A stretch of 64,000 nucleotides of DNA from Bog-756 sp963699105 (GTDB lineage: Bacteria; Actinomycetota; Acidimicrobiia; Acidimicrobiales; RAAP-2). Below are positions 17,150-25,351 of this stretch, in pieces. The position numbers and the translations under genes are program-made. Position 1 is the stretch's first letter; every line of letters starts with the position of its first letter. The stretch lies in NCBI GenBank assembly GCA_963699105.1, contig CAVOTI010000003.1, positions 372,001 to 436,000 on the forward strand, in the 5' to 3' direction. Below the pieces are notes generated by a model. It was not told where the DNA came from and made no database searches. It worked only from the letters and a program-made list of their open reading frames with translations.

Positions 17150-17604
17150 GTGCGGCAGGACGCCGGCCGCCGGCCACCGAGACCGACGCCGCCCGGCGGG
17201 CCTGGTCGGCCATGTGCGACCTGGTGCTCGACAACCAGCGGCGCCGCCAGGTGAGCGACGCCCTCGGCCTCACCTTCGGACGGATCAGGGCCCTGCGCCG
17301 CATCTCCCGCTCGCCCATGGCCATGGGCGAGCTGGCCGCCAACCTCGGCATCGACGCCCCCTACGCCACGCTGGTGGTCGACGAGCTCGAGCGCCAGGGG
17401 CTGGTCGAGCGGCGTCCTCATCCCACCGATCGTCGGGTCAAGCTGGTGGCTACCACCGACCTGGGCGCCGCCGCCGCCCGTCGGGCCGACGAGCTGCTGG
17501 GCCGACCCCCGGCCGGTCTGGCCGCCCTCTCCGGTCCCGACCTGGAGACGTTGGTCCGGGTGCTCGAAGCGGCGACCGCCCCGACCGACTCCCGCTGGGA
17601 CTGA
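17146..17604 (+). CDS. MarR-family transcriptional regulator
   Basis: The 152-residue protein contains the MarR winged helix: RIRALRRISRSPMAMGELAA, LGIDAPYATLVVDELERQGL and the wing VERRPHPTDRRVKLVATTDL (DxR signature). Terminal helices would form the dimer. It overlaps the exporter stop codon by four bases and is probably its repressor, acting at the A/T-rich inverted repeat at 15651-15672. It ends six bases before a convergent gene. Confidence 0.85.
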   Translation: MSAAGRRPPATETDAARRAWSAMCDLVLDNQRRRQVSDALGLTFGRIRALRRISRSPMAMGELAANLGIDAPYATLVVDELERQGLVERRPHPTDRRVKLVATTDLGAAAARRADELLGRPPAGLAALSGPDLETLVRVLEAATAPTDSRWD

Positions 17605-17610
17605 CCAGGG

Positions 17611-18495
17611 TCAGTCCCCGGCCGTCACCGTGGCGGCGGCGGCGAAGAAGGCGGGGTCGGCCGTGGTGGCGAATCCTCGGCGGCACGCCTCGACCAGCTT
17701 GATCTGGTGGGAGTCGTAGCTCTCGGATGCGGCCAGTTCCACCGCCCCGTCCCACAGTTCCTCCCGGCCCTCCCCCGACCACGGCATGACCCCGCCGAAC
17801 AGGCGGGCGTGCTCGGCCTGCAGCTGCCGGACGGCCACCGCCCCCTCGGCCTCGGTGAGGTGACCGGCCAACAGCTGTACCGCCATGGCCCCGGTGACGC
17901 CGTGGAGATGGAAGATGGTCGGGGAGACCACGTAACAGCGGGCGCCGTAGGCCGCGGCCTCCACCGCGGCCTGTCGGGGGTCGGCGCCGACGACGGAGGC
18001 CTCATCGGCTGTCTCCCCCGGCCCCATCCACGTGGCCCAGCTGGCCAGGGCCCGAGCCAGCTCCGCCCGCCGGGCCGGGGTGTCGATGGCATCGATGGCC
18101 CGCACGGCGTGGGACGTCCGTATGACCCCGTGGAACAGAGCGGCCACCAGGCCCGGCATGAACCGGGGCACCCACAACGAGACGACCGACGACCATCCCT
18201 CGTCGGCGATGGCCCGGCCGAAGTAGCCCATCCACTGAGGAAGGAGCCGAGGATCGCCCACCGCCTCCTGCCATTGGGAGGGAGGACTCCACCCGCCGAC
18301 CACGGGGAGCACGGCCTCTTCCATGGACGACTCGAACCGCGGGACCCAGTCGTCGATCGAGGCCCCGAACCCGAGGGCGGCCAGGGCCTCGCAGGCCATC
18401 GGCCCGTGGTTGACGAAGGGCCGGGAGGTACCGTAGTCGAGAGCCGAGACCCGATCGAGGGCGTGGTCGAGGGCCGAGGCCGCCTCGCCCATCAC
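17611..18495 (-). CDS. Questin-oxidase-like protein (DUF4243)
   Basis: The 294-residue soluble protein matches the questin oxidase family pattern: NHGPMACEALAALGF near the N-terminus, LPQWMGYFGRAI, PGLVAALFHGVIRTSHAVRA (the conserved FHGxIRTxHA core) and SPTIFHLHGVTGAMAVQLLA toward the C-terminus. Fungal relatives open an anthraquinone ring in a Baeyer-Villiger-type step, and bacterial members are uncharacterised. Its ATG overlaps the stop of the PPOX gene (TGATG), so both are read from the SoxR-type promoter at 18929-18959, pointing to a redox-stress or quinone role. Confidence 0.7.
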   Translation of the reverse strand: MMGEAASALDHALDRVSALDYGTSRPFVNHGPMACEALAALGFGASIDDWVPRFESSMEEAVLPVVGGWSPPSQWQEAVGDPRLLPQWMGYFGRAIADEGWSSVVSLWVPRFMPGLVAALFHGVIRTSHAVRAIDAIDTPARRAELARALASWATWMGPGETADEASVVGADPRQAAVEAAAYGARCYVVSPTIFHLHGVTGAMAVQLLAGHLTEAEGAVAVRQLQAEHARLFGGVMPWSGEGREELWDGAVELAASESYDSHQIKLVEACRRGFATTADPAFFAAAATVTAGD

Positions 18496-18922
18496 GCCAC
18501 CTGTGGAGGAGCGGCGACGTCCCGCCCCTGCATCCCCGGTGGCTGCATCGGGTCGATGTTCCAGCTGATGATCCGACGGGGATGGATCCGGATCACCTGT
18601 CGGCTCATGCCGGCCAGCGGCGGCACGGCGTCGTCCAGCGGCTGGGCGATCCCCCGGATCTCCACCCGCGCACCTCCCAGGGGTCGACCGACACCAGATC
18701 GTCGACCACCAGGGCCACCGCCGTGTTGCTGCGCAGGTTTCGGAACTTCCGGCTGGCCCCCAGATTGAAGCCGAACACGTCGACGGTCTCCAACCCCTCG
18801 TTGTAGAAGAAGCCGACCGGGTTGTTCTGGGGAGCCCCGTCTGGCGCCACCGTGGCCAGCCGGCCCAGGTGCTGGGACGAGAGGTAGTCGAGCTCGGCGG
18901 CGGTGAACGTGGAGGAATCCAT
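18492..18922 (-). pseudogene. PPOX/F420-type oxidoreductase gene with one frameshift
   Basis: From ATG 18922 the frame reads DYLSSQHLGRLATVAPDGAP, then NPVGFFYNEG, LGASRKFRNLRSNTAVALVV and DDLVSVDPWEVRG, the PPOX-class F420-dependent oxidoreductase signature. It then needs one extra base to continue as VEIRGIAQPLDDAVPP, RQVIRIHPRRIISWNID to the stop at 18492. The break falls in a G run (GGG where GGGG is required, near 18665), typical of a homopolymer read error. A corrected protein of about 143 residues has the normal length. It would reduce a substrate with F420H2 or FMN and is the first gene of a SoxR-controlled operon. Confidence 0.75.
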
Positions 18923-18928
18923 GGGCGT

Positions 18929-18959
18929 ACTGTAAAACCTCAAGTAATATTGAGGTCAA
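18929..18959 (-). promoter_or_regulatory. SoxR box inside a 19-bp-spacer promoter
   Basis: CCTCAAGTAATATTGAGG (18938-18955) is an 18-bp dyad with perfect seven-base outer arms (ACCTCAA/TTGAGGT) and closely matches the known SoxR box. Read on the minus strand, -35 TTGACC (18954-18959) and -10 TACAGT (18929-18934) flank it with a 19-base spacer. This overlong spacing is how MerR-family activators work. The -10 is seven bases from ATG 18922, so the PPOX mRNA would be leaderless or nearly so. The soxR gene starts on the other side, so the same box probably also autoregulates it. Confidence 0.85.
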
Positions 18960-18963
18960 GGCC

Positions 18964-19428
18964 ATGGCACAACTTCCCTCCGAGATCCACGAGCTGACGG
19001 TGGGCCAGGTGGCCGCCCGGAGCGGCGTATCGGTGTCAGCTCTGCGTTTCTACGAGGGGGAGGGCCTGATCACCAGCCGCCGCACGCCGGGCAATCAGCG
19101 CCGGTACTCCCGGGACACCCTGCGCCGGGTGGCATTCGTCAGAGCCGCCCAGCAGGTGGGCATCCCCCTCCGGGTCATCAAGGGCTCGCTCGACCAGCTG
19201 GGCGACGGGCGGACGCCCGGCCGCCGGGATTGGGCCCGGCTGTCCTCGCACTGGCGCCACGACCTGGACGATCGCATCCTCCAGCTGCAGGCCCTCCGGG
19301 ACCGGCTGTCGGGGTGCATCGGGTGCGGCTGCCTGTCCCTCGACCACTGCCGACTGGTCAATCCAGACGACGTTCTCGGCGCCGAGGGTTCCGGGGCCAG
19401 GCACTTCACCGGTCACCGTCCCAGCTGA
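18964..19428 (+). CDS. soxR: SoxR, redox-sensing MerR-family activator
   Basis: The 154-residue protein has the MerR DNA-binding domain (LTVGQVAARSGVSVSALRFY at about 11-30, GNQRRYSRDTLRRVAFVRAA at about 43-62), a dimerisation helix, and Cys118, Cys121, Cys123 and Cys129 in CIGCGCLSLDHC. That CxxCxCx5C set binds the [2Fe-2S] cluster that senses redox-active compounds. It is transcribed away from the PPOX/questin-oxidase operon with a SoxR box in the 41-bp gap. In actinobacteria SoxR commonly controls oxidoreductases and quinone-handling enzymes rather than SoxS, which fits this neighbourhood. Confidence 0.95.
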   Translation: MAQLPSEIHELTVGQVAARSGVSVSALRFYEGEGLITSRRTPGNQRRYSRDTLRRVAFVRAAQQVGIPLRVIKGSLDQLGDGRTPGRRDWARLSSHWRHDLDDRILQLQALRDRLSGCIGCGCLSLDHCRLVNPDDVLGAEGSGARHFTGHRPS

Positions 19429-19440
19429 AGCGCCGGCGGC

Positions 19441-19483
19441 CGTCGGGCGGCCGTCGGGCGGTCGGGCGGTCGATTGCCCGACG
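19441..19483. repeat. GTCGGGCGG direct repeats with hairpin
   Basis: CCGTCGGGCGG occurs twice in tandem (19441-19451 and 19452-19462), followed by a partial third copy (TCGGGCGG). The last unit also forms a dyad with GCCCGAC (GTCGGGC at 19462-19468, GCCCGAC at 19477-19483). It lies just after soxR and may act as a weak terminator, though no T run follows. Confidence 0.45.
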
Positions 19484-19629
19484 CGGCCACCCGTAGCCCT
19501 CGGCTGCTCTGGATGCGGGCCTGGCCGGGGGCAGAGCCGATTAACGCGATCCTCACACTTCCCGCACGGTTCTCGAAGATCTCCTTGCGACGCTGTCCAG
19601 GACAGCTACCGTCGACAAGGAGATCCACC

Positions 19630-20073
19630 ATGCTGAAGAAGGCAATCGCCCCTCTCGTACTAGCCGGGGCCCTGCTGGGGGCTACGGCGGCGGCCGGCAC
19701 GGCCTACGCCGCCACCCCGACGTCCACCGCCGCCACCGCCGCCGCCCCGGCCAAGGCCTCGGCCCACCCCCTCCGGGCCTGGCTACGAGCCCACCGGAAG
19801 GCCATCCGAAGGGATGTGGTCGCCGTCAGCTCCAAGACCATCGGCGTCACCCCTCAGGATCTCGTGAGCGAACTGCGGTCGGGCAAATCCATCGCCGACG
19901 TCGCCGGTGAGCACAACGTCAGTGCCCAGACGGTGGTGAACGCCCTCGTGGGATCGGCCGATGCCAAGATCGACCAAGCCGTGACGAATCACAAGCTCAC
20001 CCAGGCCCAGGCCAGCGAGATCGAAGCCGCTCTGCCCGGACTGGCGACCAAGGTGGTCAATCACACGTTCTGA
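19630..20073 (+). CDS. Secreted small helical protein
   Basis: The 147-residue product starts at an ATG after AAGGAG, with a signal peptide (MLKKAIAPLVLAGALLGATA, cleavage after TAYA-A near residue 28) and an Ala/Thr/Pro spacer. A helical domain follows: KTIGVTPQDLVSELRSGKSI, ADVAGEHNVSAQTVVNALVG and a C-terminal acidic/basic helix. The middle resembles the HTH-like repeats of secreted actinobacterial proteins that read GKSLADVAKAQGVSV-type motifs. Function unknown. It converges on the LPxTG-like gene across a strong hairpin. Confidence 0.7.
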   Translation: MLKKAIAPLVLAGALLGATAAAGTAYAATPTSTAATAAAPAKASAHPLRAWLRAHRKAIRRDVVAVSSKTIGVTPQDLVSELRSGKSIADVAGEHNVSAQTVVNALVGSADAKIDQAVTNHKLTQAQASEIEAALPGLATKVVNHTF

Positions 20074-20110
20074 GCGCCCTGACCGAGCGTCCCCGAACTG
20101 CTTCCACCGT

Positions 20111-20154
20111 CAGCCTGGTCCCGCCTTCCCCGTCTGGAAGGTGGGGTCAGGCTG
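20111..20154. terminator. Bidirectional hairpin between convergent genes
   Basis: A 19-bp stem (20111-20129 with 20136-20154), including three G-U pairs, closes on a six-base loop. It lies midway between the stop at 20073 (plus) and the stop at 20239 (minus). No long T run follows on either side, so it would be an intrinsic-type hairpin of the GC-rich actinobacterial kind. Confidence 0.65.
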
Positions 20155-20238
20155 TCGGCTGTCTCGGAAGGCGGTCGTGGCTGTCCACCGAGCCCGCCCG
20201 GCAGGCGGTGCTGCCGGGTGCGAACGGGCCACGGTTGG

Positions 20239-20799
20239 TCAGAGCAGCATGAGGGAGGGCAGGAGCGACCAGCGACACTGGGCCATCGCCACCAGCCGTC
20301 GCCGGGCCCGCCGCCACGACTTCGAGGAGCCGAGTAGGCAAAGTCCGAGCATCACCAGTGTCAGGCCGATGATCAAGAGCGGTTTGGTGTTCACCCCGGT
20401 GAACGGAAGGCTGGTCGGGGTCGGGACGACCGCCGGAGGAGTCACGGGTGTCGGCGGAGCCGGTGGTGGGGTCGGGGCGGGGGGCACGACCGCCGGCGGA
20501 GACGGAGGCGGCGTCGTGGTGTTGGTGGTCGGGGTGGGGTTCGTGGTTGTCGTGGTGGTGGGGGGCGTGGTGGTGGTGGTGGTGGTGCAGCTACACGGAC
20601 CACTCGGCCGGGTGGTGGTGCTCGAGCCCGTCGACCAGGTACCCGAGGTCGAGCTGGTGGTCGACCAGGCGCCCGAGCTCCCCGAGTGGGTCGCTGCCGG
20701 GGACGAGCTGTCGGTCGCACTCCAGGCGGCACCGCCGACGGTCACGTCGAGCGCTATCAGCGCCATGACCAAAGAAAGCAGAATGATCACTCGTTTCAC
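20239..20799 (-). CDS. LPxTG-like cell-surface protein
   Basis: The protein of about 186 residues starts at GTG 20799, after AAAGAGGAG. It has a signal peptide (VKRVIILLSLVMALIAL), a long Ser/Thr- and Pro-rich low-complexity stalk (Thr and Pro runs, CSCTTT) and then LPFTG followed by a hydrophobic helix (LLIIGLTLVMLGLCLLG) and a basic cluster (KSWRRARRR). This is the layout of a sortase substrate anchored to the wall. A further 17 or so residues after the basic cluster make the tail longer than usual. No sortase gene lies in this window. Confidence 0.7.
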   Translation of the reverse strand: MKRVIILLSLVMALIALDVTVGGAAWSATDSSSPAATHSGSSGAWSTTSSTSGTWSTGSSTTTRPSGPCSCTTTTTTTPPTTTTTTNPTPTTNTTTPPPSPPAVVPPAPTPPPAPPTPVTPPAVVPTPTSLPFTGVNTKPLLIIGLTLVMLGLCLLGSSKSWRRARRRLVAMAQCRWSLLPSLMLL

Positions 20800-21060
20800 A
20801 AATGACTCCTCTTTTTGGACCGAGATCACCTTTTGAGGGAGTGGTGCACACTCACCCACAGGGCCGACATGCGCGGTGCTTTGATTGAGTCGGTCGGAGC
20901 GAACTTAGGGGGACCCTACTCCCCAACGCCGACGGAAATCGTCCCCAATACTGAGAGAAATCCCTCGAAAACAGGCATAAATTGGGTCTTCGCAAGCACG
21001 ACCCTGCTCTTGCGAACATCCCTCGGCAAGAACAACCTTGCGGTAGTAGATTTAGTGATC

Positions 21061-21297
21061 ATGGCTTTCGAATCCCGTCCGGTTGCAACAAAAGCGTGGA
21101 AGGCCCTCGACCGTGTGGTGGCGGCGAACGAAGCCATGAGAGAAGCAGAAGCAAAGCGGGCCAGACAGGCCAAAAAGCGGGCCAGGGCGATCGCCGACGC
21201 CCGGGCCTACGGACTGTCACTCGACGCCATCGCCGAGCGTCTCGGAGTCAGTCGGGAGCGGGTTCGCCAGATGGCGGCGCGACCCGCTGCCAAGTGA
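21061..21297 (+). CDS. Small sigma-region-4-like HTH protein
   Basis: The 78-residue protein has a strongly basic, Ala/Glu/Lys-rich N-terminal helix that could form a coiled coil (VVAANEAMREAEAKRARQAK). It ends in a C-terminal HTH (ARAYGLSLDAIAERLGVSRE, then RVRQMA) resembling sigma-70 region 4. Such small proteins are common in actinobacteria and uncharacterised. The ATG is chosen because the conserved-looking part starts there. No good ribosome site is visible, so it may be leaderless. Confidence 0.65.
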   Translation: MAFESRPVATKAWKALDRVVAANEAMREAEAKRARQAKKRARAIADARAYGLSLDAIAERLGVSRERVRQMAARPAAK

Positions 21298-21402
21298 ACG
21301 GGACGGACTAGAAGGCCCCGGCCGGTCACGCCGGGTCGGCTACCGCTCACAAACAGTGAACCCTCGACGTCGAGGACGACTCCGCCCCCACCGGGGGCCG
21401 GC

Positions 21403-22713
21403 TCACTCGACGGGCGCTCCCCACCGCCTTTGTGGCACCAATCGCAGCACGGCATCGGTCTGGCGGGCATCGATCACGGCCATCCCGACCACCGAAGCCG
21501 AGCAGGCCAGCAGGTCGGCGAAGAAGACGACGGTGGCCGAGGTCTGACTTACGTCCTCGCCCAATGCCGACTGGGACACGACAAGCCACCAGACGAACAG
21601 GGCGACGAACACCACCGAGTCGGCCGACACCACTCGGGACGACCTGGCCGCCCGGGCCGACCATAGCCAGAGGACGGGGAGGGCGTACATGGTGTAGGTC
21701 AGATGGGACACAGGCAGCAGCAGGATCACGCAGAAGACCACATTCCAGAAGGGGATGCTCGGGTCCGGGTGGGACCGAGCGAGGGTCAGCACCACCAGAG
21801 CCACCACCCAGGCCAACAGGACCACAGTGGCCGCGTCCACCAGGAAGGGCGAGACGATCAGGGGCTGACCCACCAGTGTGTGCGAGAAACTGAGGCGGGG
21901 AATGCCCCATACCGAGTAGCTGGCCAGCCGGGGTTGCGATCGTGCATCGACGATGGCCGACACCATGTCGGCCGGTCCGGAAACGCCACCGACCAGAAGG
22001 GCGGCGATCGGGGCGACCACCAGGACGGCGGCCCACGCCAACAGGCTCTGGCGGCGCCGGGGCCGGCCCCGTTGGAAGAACACCAGGGCGACCAGGGCCG
22101 GCCAGCCCTTGAGGAGTCCGGCGATGCCGACCATGACCCCCGAGGCCACGGCTTTACCCCGGATGAGCGTCACGTAGGAAGCGGCCAGGACGGCCAGGGT
22201 GAGTGCGTCCGACTGGCCATCAGGCAGTTCGATGACCAGGGGCCAGAAGTGGAAGGCCGTCACCGAGCAGAACCCGAAAAGGACGGGCCGCTGCCACCGG
22301 CTGAGTCGTGGTGCCTCCATCCACACCACGCAGGCCGCCGTCAGGGCCAAGCAGACCATGGACAAGATGAGCCACACCCGGAAGACCGAGAGCTCGGGAA
22401 GGTGGCTGAAGGGGGCGAGCACCAGGGCCACCAGAGGCGGGTACACATAGCCCGAGACCGAGTAGGGACTGTGACCGCCGGCCAGCGCACGTCCGGCCCG
22501 GAAGAAGATGCCGAAATCAGCCGGGGACACGGTGGCGTTCCGGTACCGCTGATAGGCGAGCACGGCCGCCACGGCCAGGGCGGCCGCCCACAAGGCCGCG
22601 ACTACCAGGGGCAGATCGAGAACCCGCCGCATCCAGGCCACCCCCGAGCCGGGGGGACCGGTCTGTCGGCCTCCCCCTGGTGACGCATCATTCGGACCTG
22701 CTCCGGTATCCAT
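21403..22713 (-). CDS. GT87/DUF2029-type membrane mannosyltransferase
   Basis: The 436-residue polytopic protein (about ten to twelve helices) matches the DUF2029 glycosyltransferase family: ADFGIFFRAGRALAGGHSPY (the conserved D-x-x-x-Y/F region after helix 1), YVYPPLVALVLAPFS, QSDALTLAVLAASYVTLIRG and GLLKGWPALVALVFF. Family members are polyprenyl-phosphomannose-dependent transferases that act on the outer face of the membrane in mannolipid and lipoarabinomannan synthesis. The catalytic Asp is probably in the first loop. ATG 22713 follows GGGG. The exact acceptor is unknown. Confidence 0.75.
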   Translation of the reverse strand: MDTGAGPNDASPGGGRQTGPPGSGVAWMRRVLDLPLVVAALWAAALAVAAVLAYQRYRNATVSPADFGIFFRAGRALAGGHSPYSVSGYVYPPLVALVLAPFSHLPELSVFRVWLILSMVCLALTAACVVWMEAPRLSRWQRPVLFGFCSVTAFHFWPLVIELPDGQSDALTLAVLAASYVTLIRGKAVASGVMVGIAGLLKGWPALVALVFFQRGRPRRRQSLLAWAAVLVVAPIAALLVGGVSGPADMVSAIVDARSQPRLASYSVWGIPRLSFSHTLVGQPLIVSPFLVDAATVVLLAWVVALVVLTLARSHPDPSIPFWNVVFCVILLLPVSHLTYTMYALPVLWLWSARAARSSRVVSADSVVFVALFVWWLVVSQSALGEDVSQTSATVVFFADLLACSASVVGMAVIDARQTDAVLRLVPQRRWGAPVE

Positions 22714-22928
22714 CTGCCCCAACCTCGTACGTCGCCCCTCATGACGGTGGCCGAGGCACACCGGACACCGTCGACGAATGGTAGTGGACGAGATCGGCGT
22801 CAGAGCACATCCGGAGGGGTGGGGTGGGGTCGGGTCGGCCGACCCCGGCGGCCGCACAGTGCGACCGAGGGCGGCGGCGCGGCGGTGCGGCCGTGCGGTG
22901 GAGCGGTGGAGCGGCGGAGTGCGGCGGT

Positions 22929-23150
22929 TCAGATGGCCGGTCGGTCGGCTTCGCGCACGTATCGGCGCTCGCCCGACTCGTCCAGCCACACCCTCATCAA
23001 CCGGTTGGTCGAGGGATCGTTGAACACTTCGTCGGTGCGCCGCCATCCTGGGCCCGGACGGCTCGACTCGCGGTGACGACGAACGAAGAAACTGGCGATG
23101 ACGAATCCCAGCACCACCAGGGCGACCAGGATCCCGATGACGGCCCCCAC
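22929..23150 (-). CDS. Small single-pass membrane protein
   Basis: The 73-residue protein has one N-terminal helix (VGAVIGILVALVVLGFVIAS) followed by a basic stretch and a soluble tail (WRRTDEVFNDPSTNRLMRVW, then DESGERRYVREA) that reads as a short beta unit of uncharacterised actinobacterial proteins. The GTG start lies five bases after the stop of the YbjQ-family gene, so the two form a transcript and may act together at the membrane. Confidence 0.65.
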   Translation of the reverse strand: MGAVIGILVALVVLGFVIASFFVRRHRESSRPGPGWRRTDEVFNDPSTNRLMRVWLDESGERRYVREADRPAI

Positions 23151-23154
23151 TGGC

Positions 23155-23523
23155 TCAGGTCCGCTGACCCACGACGACGGCGGTGCCGTAGGCGACGATC
23201 TCCGTCAGGGACTGACCCACCTCCGAGGAGTCGAACCTCATGGACACGATGGCATTGGCTCCCAGCAGCTGGGCGTTCTCGATCATCCTGTCCATGGCAT
23301 GGCGGCGGCTGTCCTCCACCAGCCGGGTGTACTGCTTCACCTCGCCTCCGGCCATCGCCTTGAATCCCGCCGAGATGCCCTTGGCCATTCCCATGGAGCG
23401 CACCACCACGCCGAAGACCATCCCCAGGCTCCGCTCGATCTTCCACTCGGAGAAGTCGAGAGCAGTGGTGATCGGGAACTGTGGGGTCCCCGGTTGTCCT
23501 CCGGCTGATTGCGTCTCGGTCAT
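23155..23523 (-). CDS. YbjQ/UPF0145-family protein
   Basis: The 122-residue protein matches the heavy-metal-binding-like YbjQ family (DUF74): ERSLGMVFGVVVRSMGMAKG, AMDRMIENAQLLGANAIVSM and FDSSEVGQSLTEIVAYGTAV. Members assemble as pentamers, and their role is not settled. ATG 23523 lies downstream of GGAGGAAG. It is coupled to the small membrane protein gene that follows. Confidence 0.8.
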   Translation of the reverse strand: MTETQSAGGQPGTPQFPITTALDFSEWKIERSLGMVFGVVVRSMGMAKGISAGFKAMAGGEVKQYTRLVEDSRRHAMDRMIENAQLLGANAIVSMRFDSSEVGQSLTEIVAYGTAVVVGQRT

Positions 23524-23640
23524 GTCGGTCTTCCTCCGCTGGGGCCTCGGCACCCGGATCACCCGCCTCACCGCCACGCTACCGAACTGTGGCCCCGAAG
23601 TCGCGGTGGCACGGGCGGCGGTCCGGGCCCCTCCACACCC

Positions 23641-23721
23641 GTCGTGGCGTTTCCTGGACTCCCCCGTCGTGGCGTTTCCTGGACTCCCCCGTCGTGGCGT
23701 CCTGGACTCGTGGCGTCCTGG
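23641..23721. repeat. 25-bp tandem repeat, 2 perfect plus 2 degenerate copies
   Basis: The unit starting GTCGTGGCGTTTCCTGGACT and ending in CCCCC is repeated exactly at 23641-23665 and 23666-23690, then in shortened form at 23691-23709 and 23710-23721. It lies 25 bp from the left target duplication of the IS66-like element. The copies lie back to back without spacers, so this is not a CRISPR array. Confidence 0.8.
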
Positions 23722-23753
23722 AGACGCCGGCGGTCTCGGTTGGAACTTTCAAA

Positions 23754-25306
23754 GTAACTATTCAGGTCCTCTGATGGGATCGTCCCCGACCTGGGGGTTC
23801 GACGCGCGTATCGTTGGGAATTCCGGACGACGACCCCTCCACCAGCCCTGACGCCCCCTCCTACGCGGAGCTCGTCGAACAGAACGTGTCGCTGCTTTCC
23901 CTCGTTGGCGAGCAGGCGGAGACGATCGAGAGGCTGACGGTCGAGATGACCGAGCTCCGGGCCCGGCTGTCGTTGAACTCCCGCAACTCGTCCAAGCCTC
24001 CTTCTTCGGACGGCTACGTGAAGCCGGCCCCCAAGTCCCGCCGGGTCCGGTCGGGCAAGAAGCCCGGCAAACAGCCCGGCGATCCCGGCAAGCATCTGGC
24101 CCAGCGCCCTGACCCCGATGTGGTCGCCACCCATGCCCCGAAGACCTGTTCGGGTTGTGGAAATAGCCGGTCGACTCGGTGGCCACCCGCCAGGTGTTCG
24201 ACCTGCCCCCGGTGTCCCTGCTCTGCACCGAGCACCGGTCAGAGACCAGGCGCTGTCGGTGTGGGACGGCAACGGCCGGGTCATTCCCGGTCGAGGCCAC
24301 CGCCCCTACCTGTTACGGACCGGCTCTGCGGGCCCAGGTCTGTTACCTGGTCACCCGCCAGCACCTGCCTGTGGCCCGGGTGGCCGAGCTGGTGGCCGAC
24401 ACCTATGGGGCCCCGATCTCGACCGGGACCATCGTGGCCATGGTCAACGAGGGGGCGAGCCGGCTCCACGGGTTCTCGGCCCGGGTGAAGGACCTGCTTG
24501 GTGCCTCCCCGGTCATCCACGCCGACGAGACCGGGCTCCGGGTGAATGCCTCTCTGGCCTGGGTTCATGCCGCTTCCAGTGCCGAGCTCACCTTGTATCA
24601 CCTGGACGAGAGGCGAGGGAACGCGGCCATGGATGCCATGGGGATCCTGCCCACCTACCGAGGGATCGTCGTCCACGACGGCTGGAAGGCCTATGCCAAG
24701 TACGAGAAGGCCGAGCACGCCCTGTGCAATGCCCATCACCTGAGAGAGCTCTCCGCCATCGCCGAACAAGAGGGCCAGGACTGGGCGGCCGACATGGCCG
24801 AGTTGTTGACCACGACCTGGGCCCTGGTCCTCATGGCTAAGGACCAGGGCCGAGACTGCCTGACCACAAGACAGCTGGCGGCCTTCGACAACCGGTATCT
24901 GGACATCATCGATGCCGGCTACCTGGCCAATCCGCCACCGATCAGCACCCGGCGACGGCCCAAGCAGTCCGCGGCCCGCAATCTCTTGGCTCGCCTCGCC
25001 CGACGTCCCGAAGACGTCCAGCGCTTTGCCCGGGACTTCTCGGTCCCCTTCGACAACAACCTGTCCGAACGAGACGTCCGCATGGTCAAGATCGCCCAGA
25101 AGATCTCCGGTGGGTTCCGCACCACCGAGGGAGCCAAGACCTTCCTGGCCTTCCGGAGCTACCTCTCGACGGCGGGCAAACAGGGCGTCAACCGGCTCGG
25201 TGCGCTCCAGCAGCTGTTCCTCGGTGATCCGTGGATGCCGGCACCGTCAGCCCCTGGCTGAGGCCCACTCCGGCATCGCCGAACCCACGGGGACCTGAAT
25301 AGTTAC
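23754..25306 (+). mobile_element. IS66-family insertion sequence (single-ORF type)
   Basis: The element is 1553 bp. Its ends are inverted repeats sharing GTAACTATTCAGGTCC (left from 23754; right end at 25306). Eight-base direct repeats CTTTCAAA flank it at 23746-23753 and 25307-25314, the target-duplication size of IS66. It carries only a transposase gene, without the small tnpA/tnpB frames, as in the ISBst12-like group. Exact target duplication suggests a fairly recent insertion. Confidence 0.9.
23814..25261 (+). pseudogene. tnpC: IS66 transposase (TnpC) gene with frameshift
   Basis: The first frame gives the leucine-zipper/coiled-coil start (YAELVEQNVSLLSLVGEQAE, IERLTVEMTELRARLSLNSR, then NSSKPPSSDG) and the zinc finger beginning KTCSGCGN. 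Near 24165 the reading moves to another frame, VDSVATRQVFDLPPVSLLC, and runs intact to 25261 with the DDE residues in VIHADETGLRV, VVHDGWKAY and NNLSERDVRMVKI. A corrected product would be about 480 residues, normal for TnpC. One base gain or loss, in the region where the finger should end, inactivates the gene unless it is a read error. Confidence 0.85.
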
Positions 25307-25351
25307 CTTTCAAAAATTACCTACGATCGGTACGCCAAACGCCAAACCAAG

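Noticed and set aside
15856..17604. 582-codon plus-strand frame across the MFS and MarR genes
   Set aside because: Arg/Gly/Pro-rich shadow of the exporter. Its last part coincides with the real MarR frame, which has its own ATG at 17146.
23641..23721. Possible CRISPR array
   Set aside because: The 25-bp units are adjacent without spacers, and no cas-like gene is present anywhere in the window.
24150..24185. Programmed frameshift in IS66 transposase
   Set aside because: No slippery heptamer or downstream hairpin is evident, and IS66 TnpC is not known to need frameshifting. A mutation or error is simpler.
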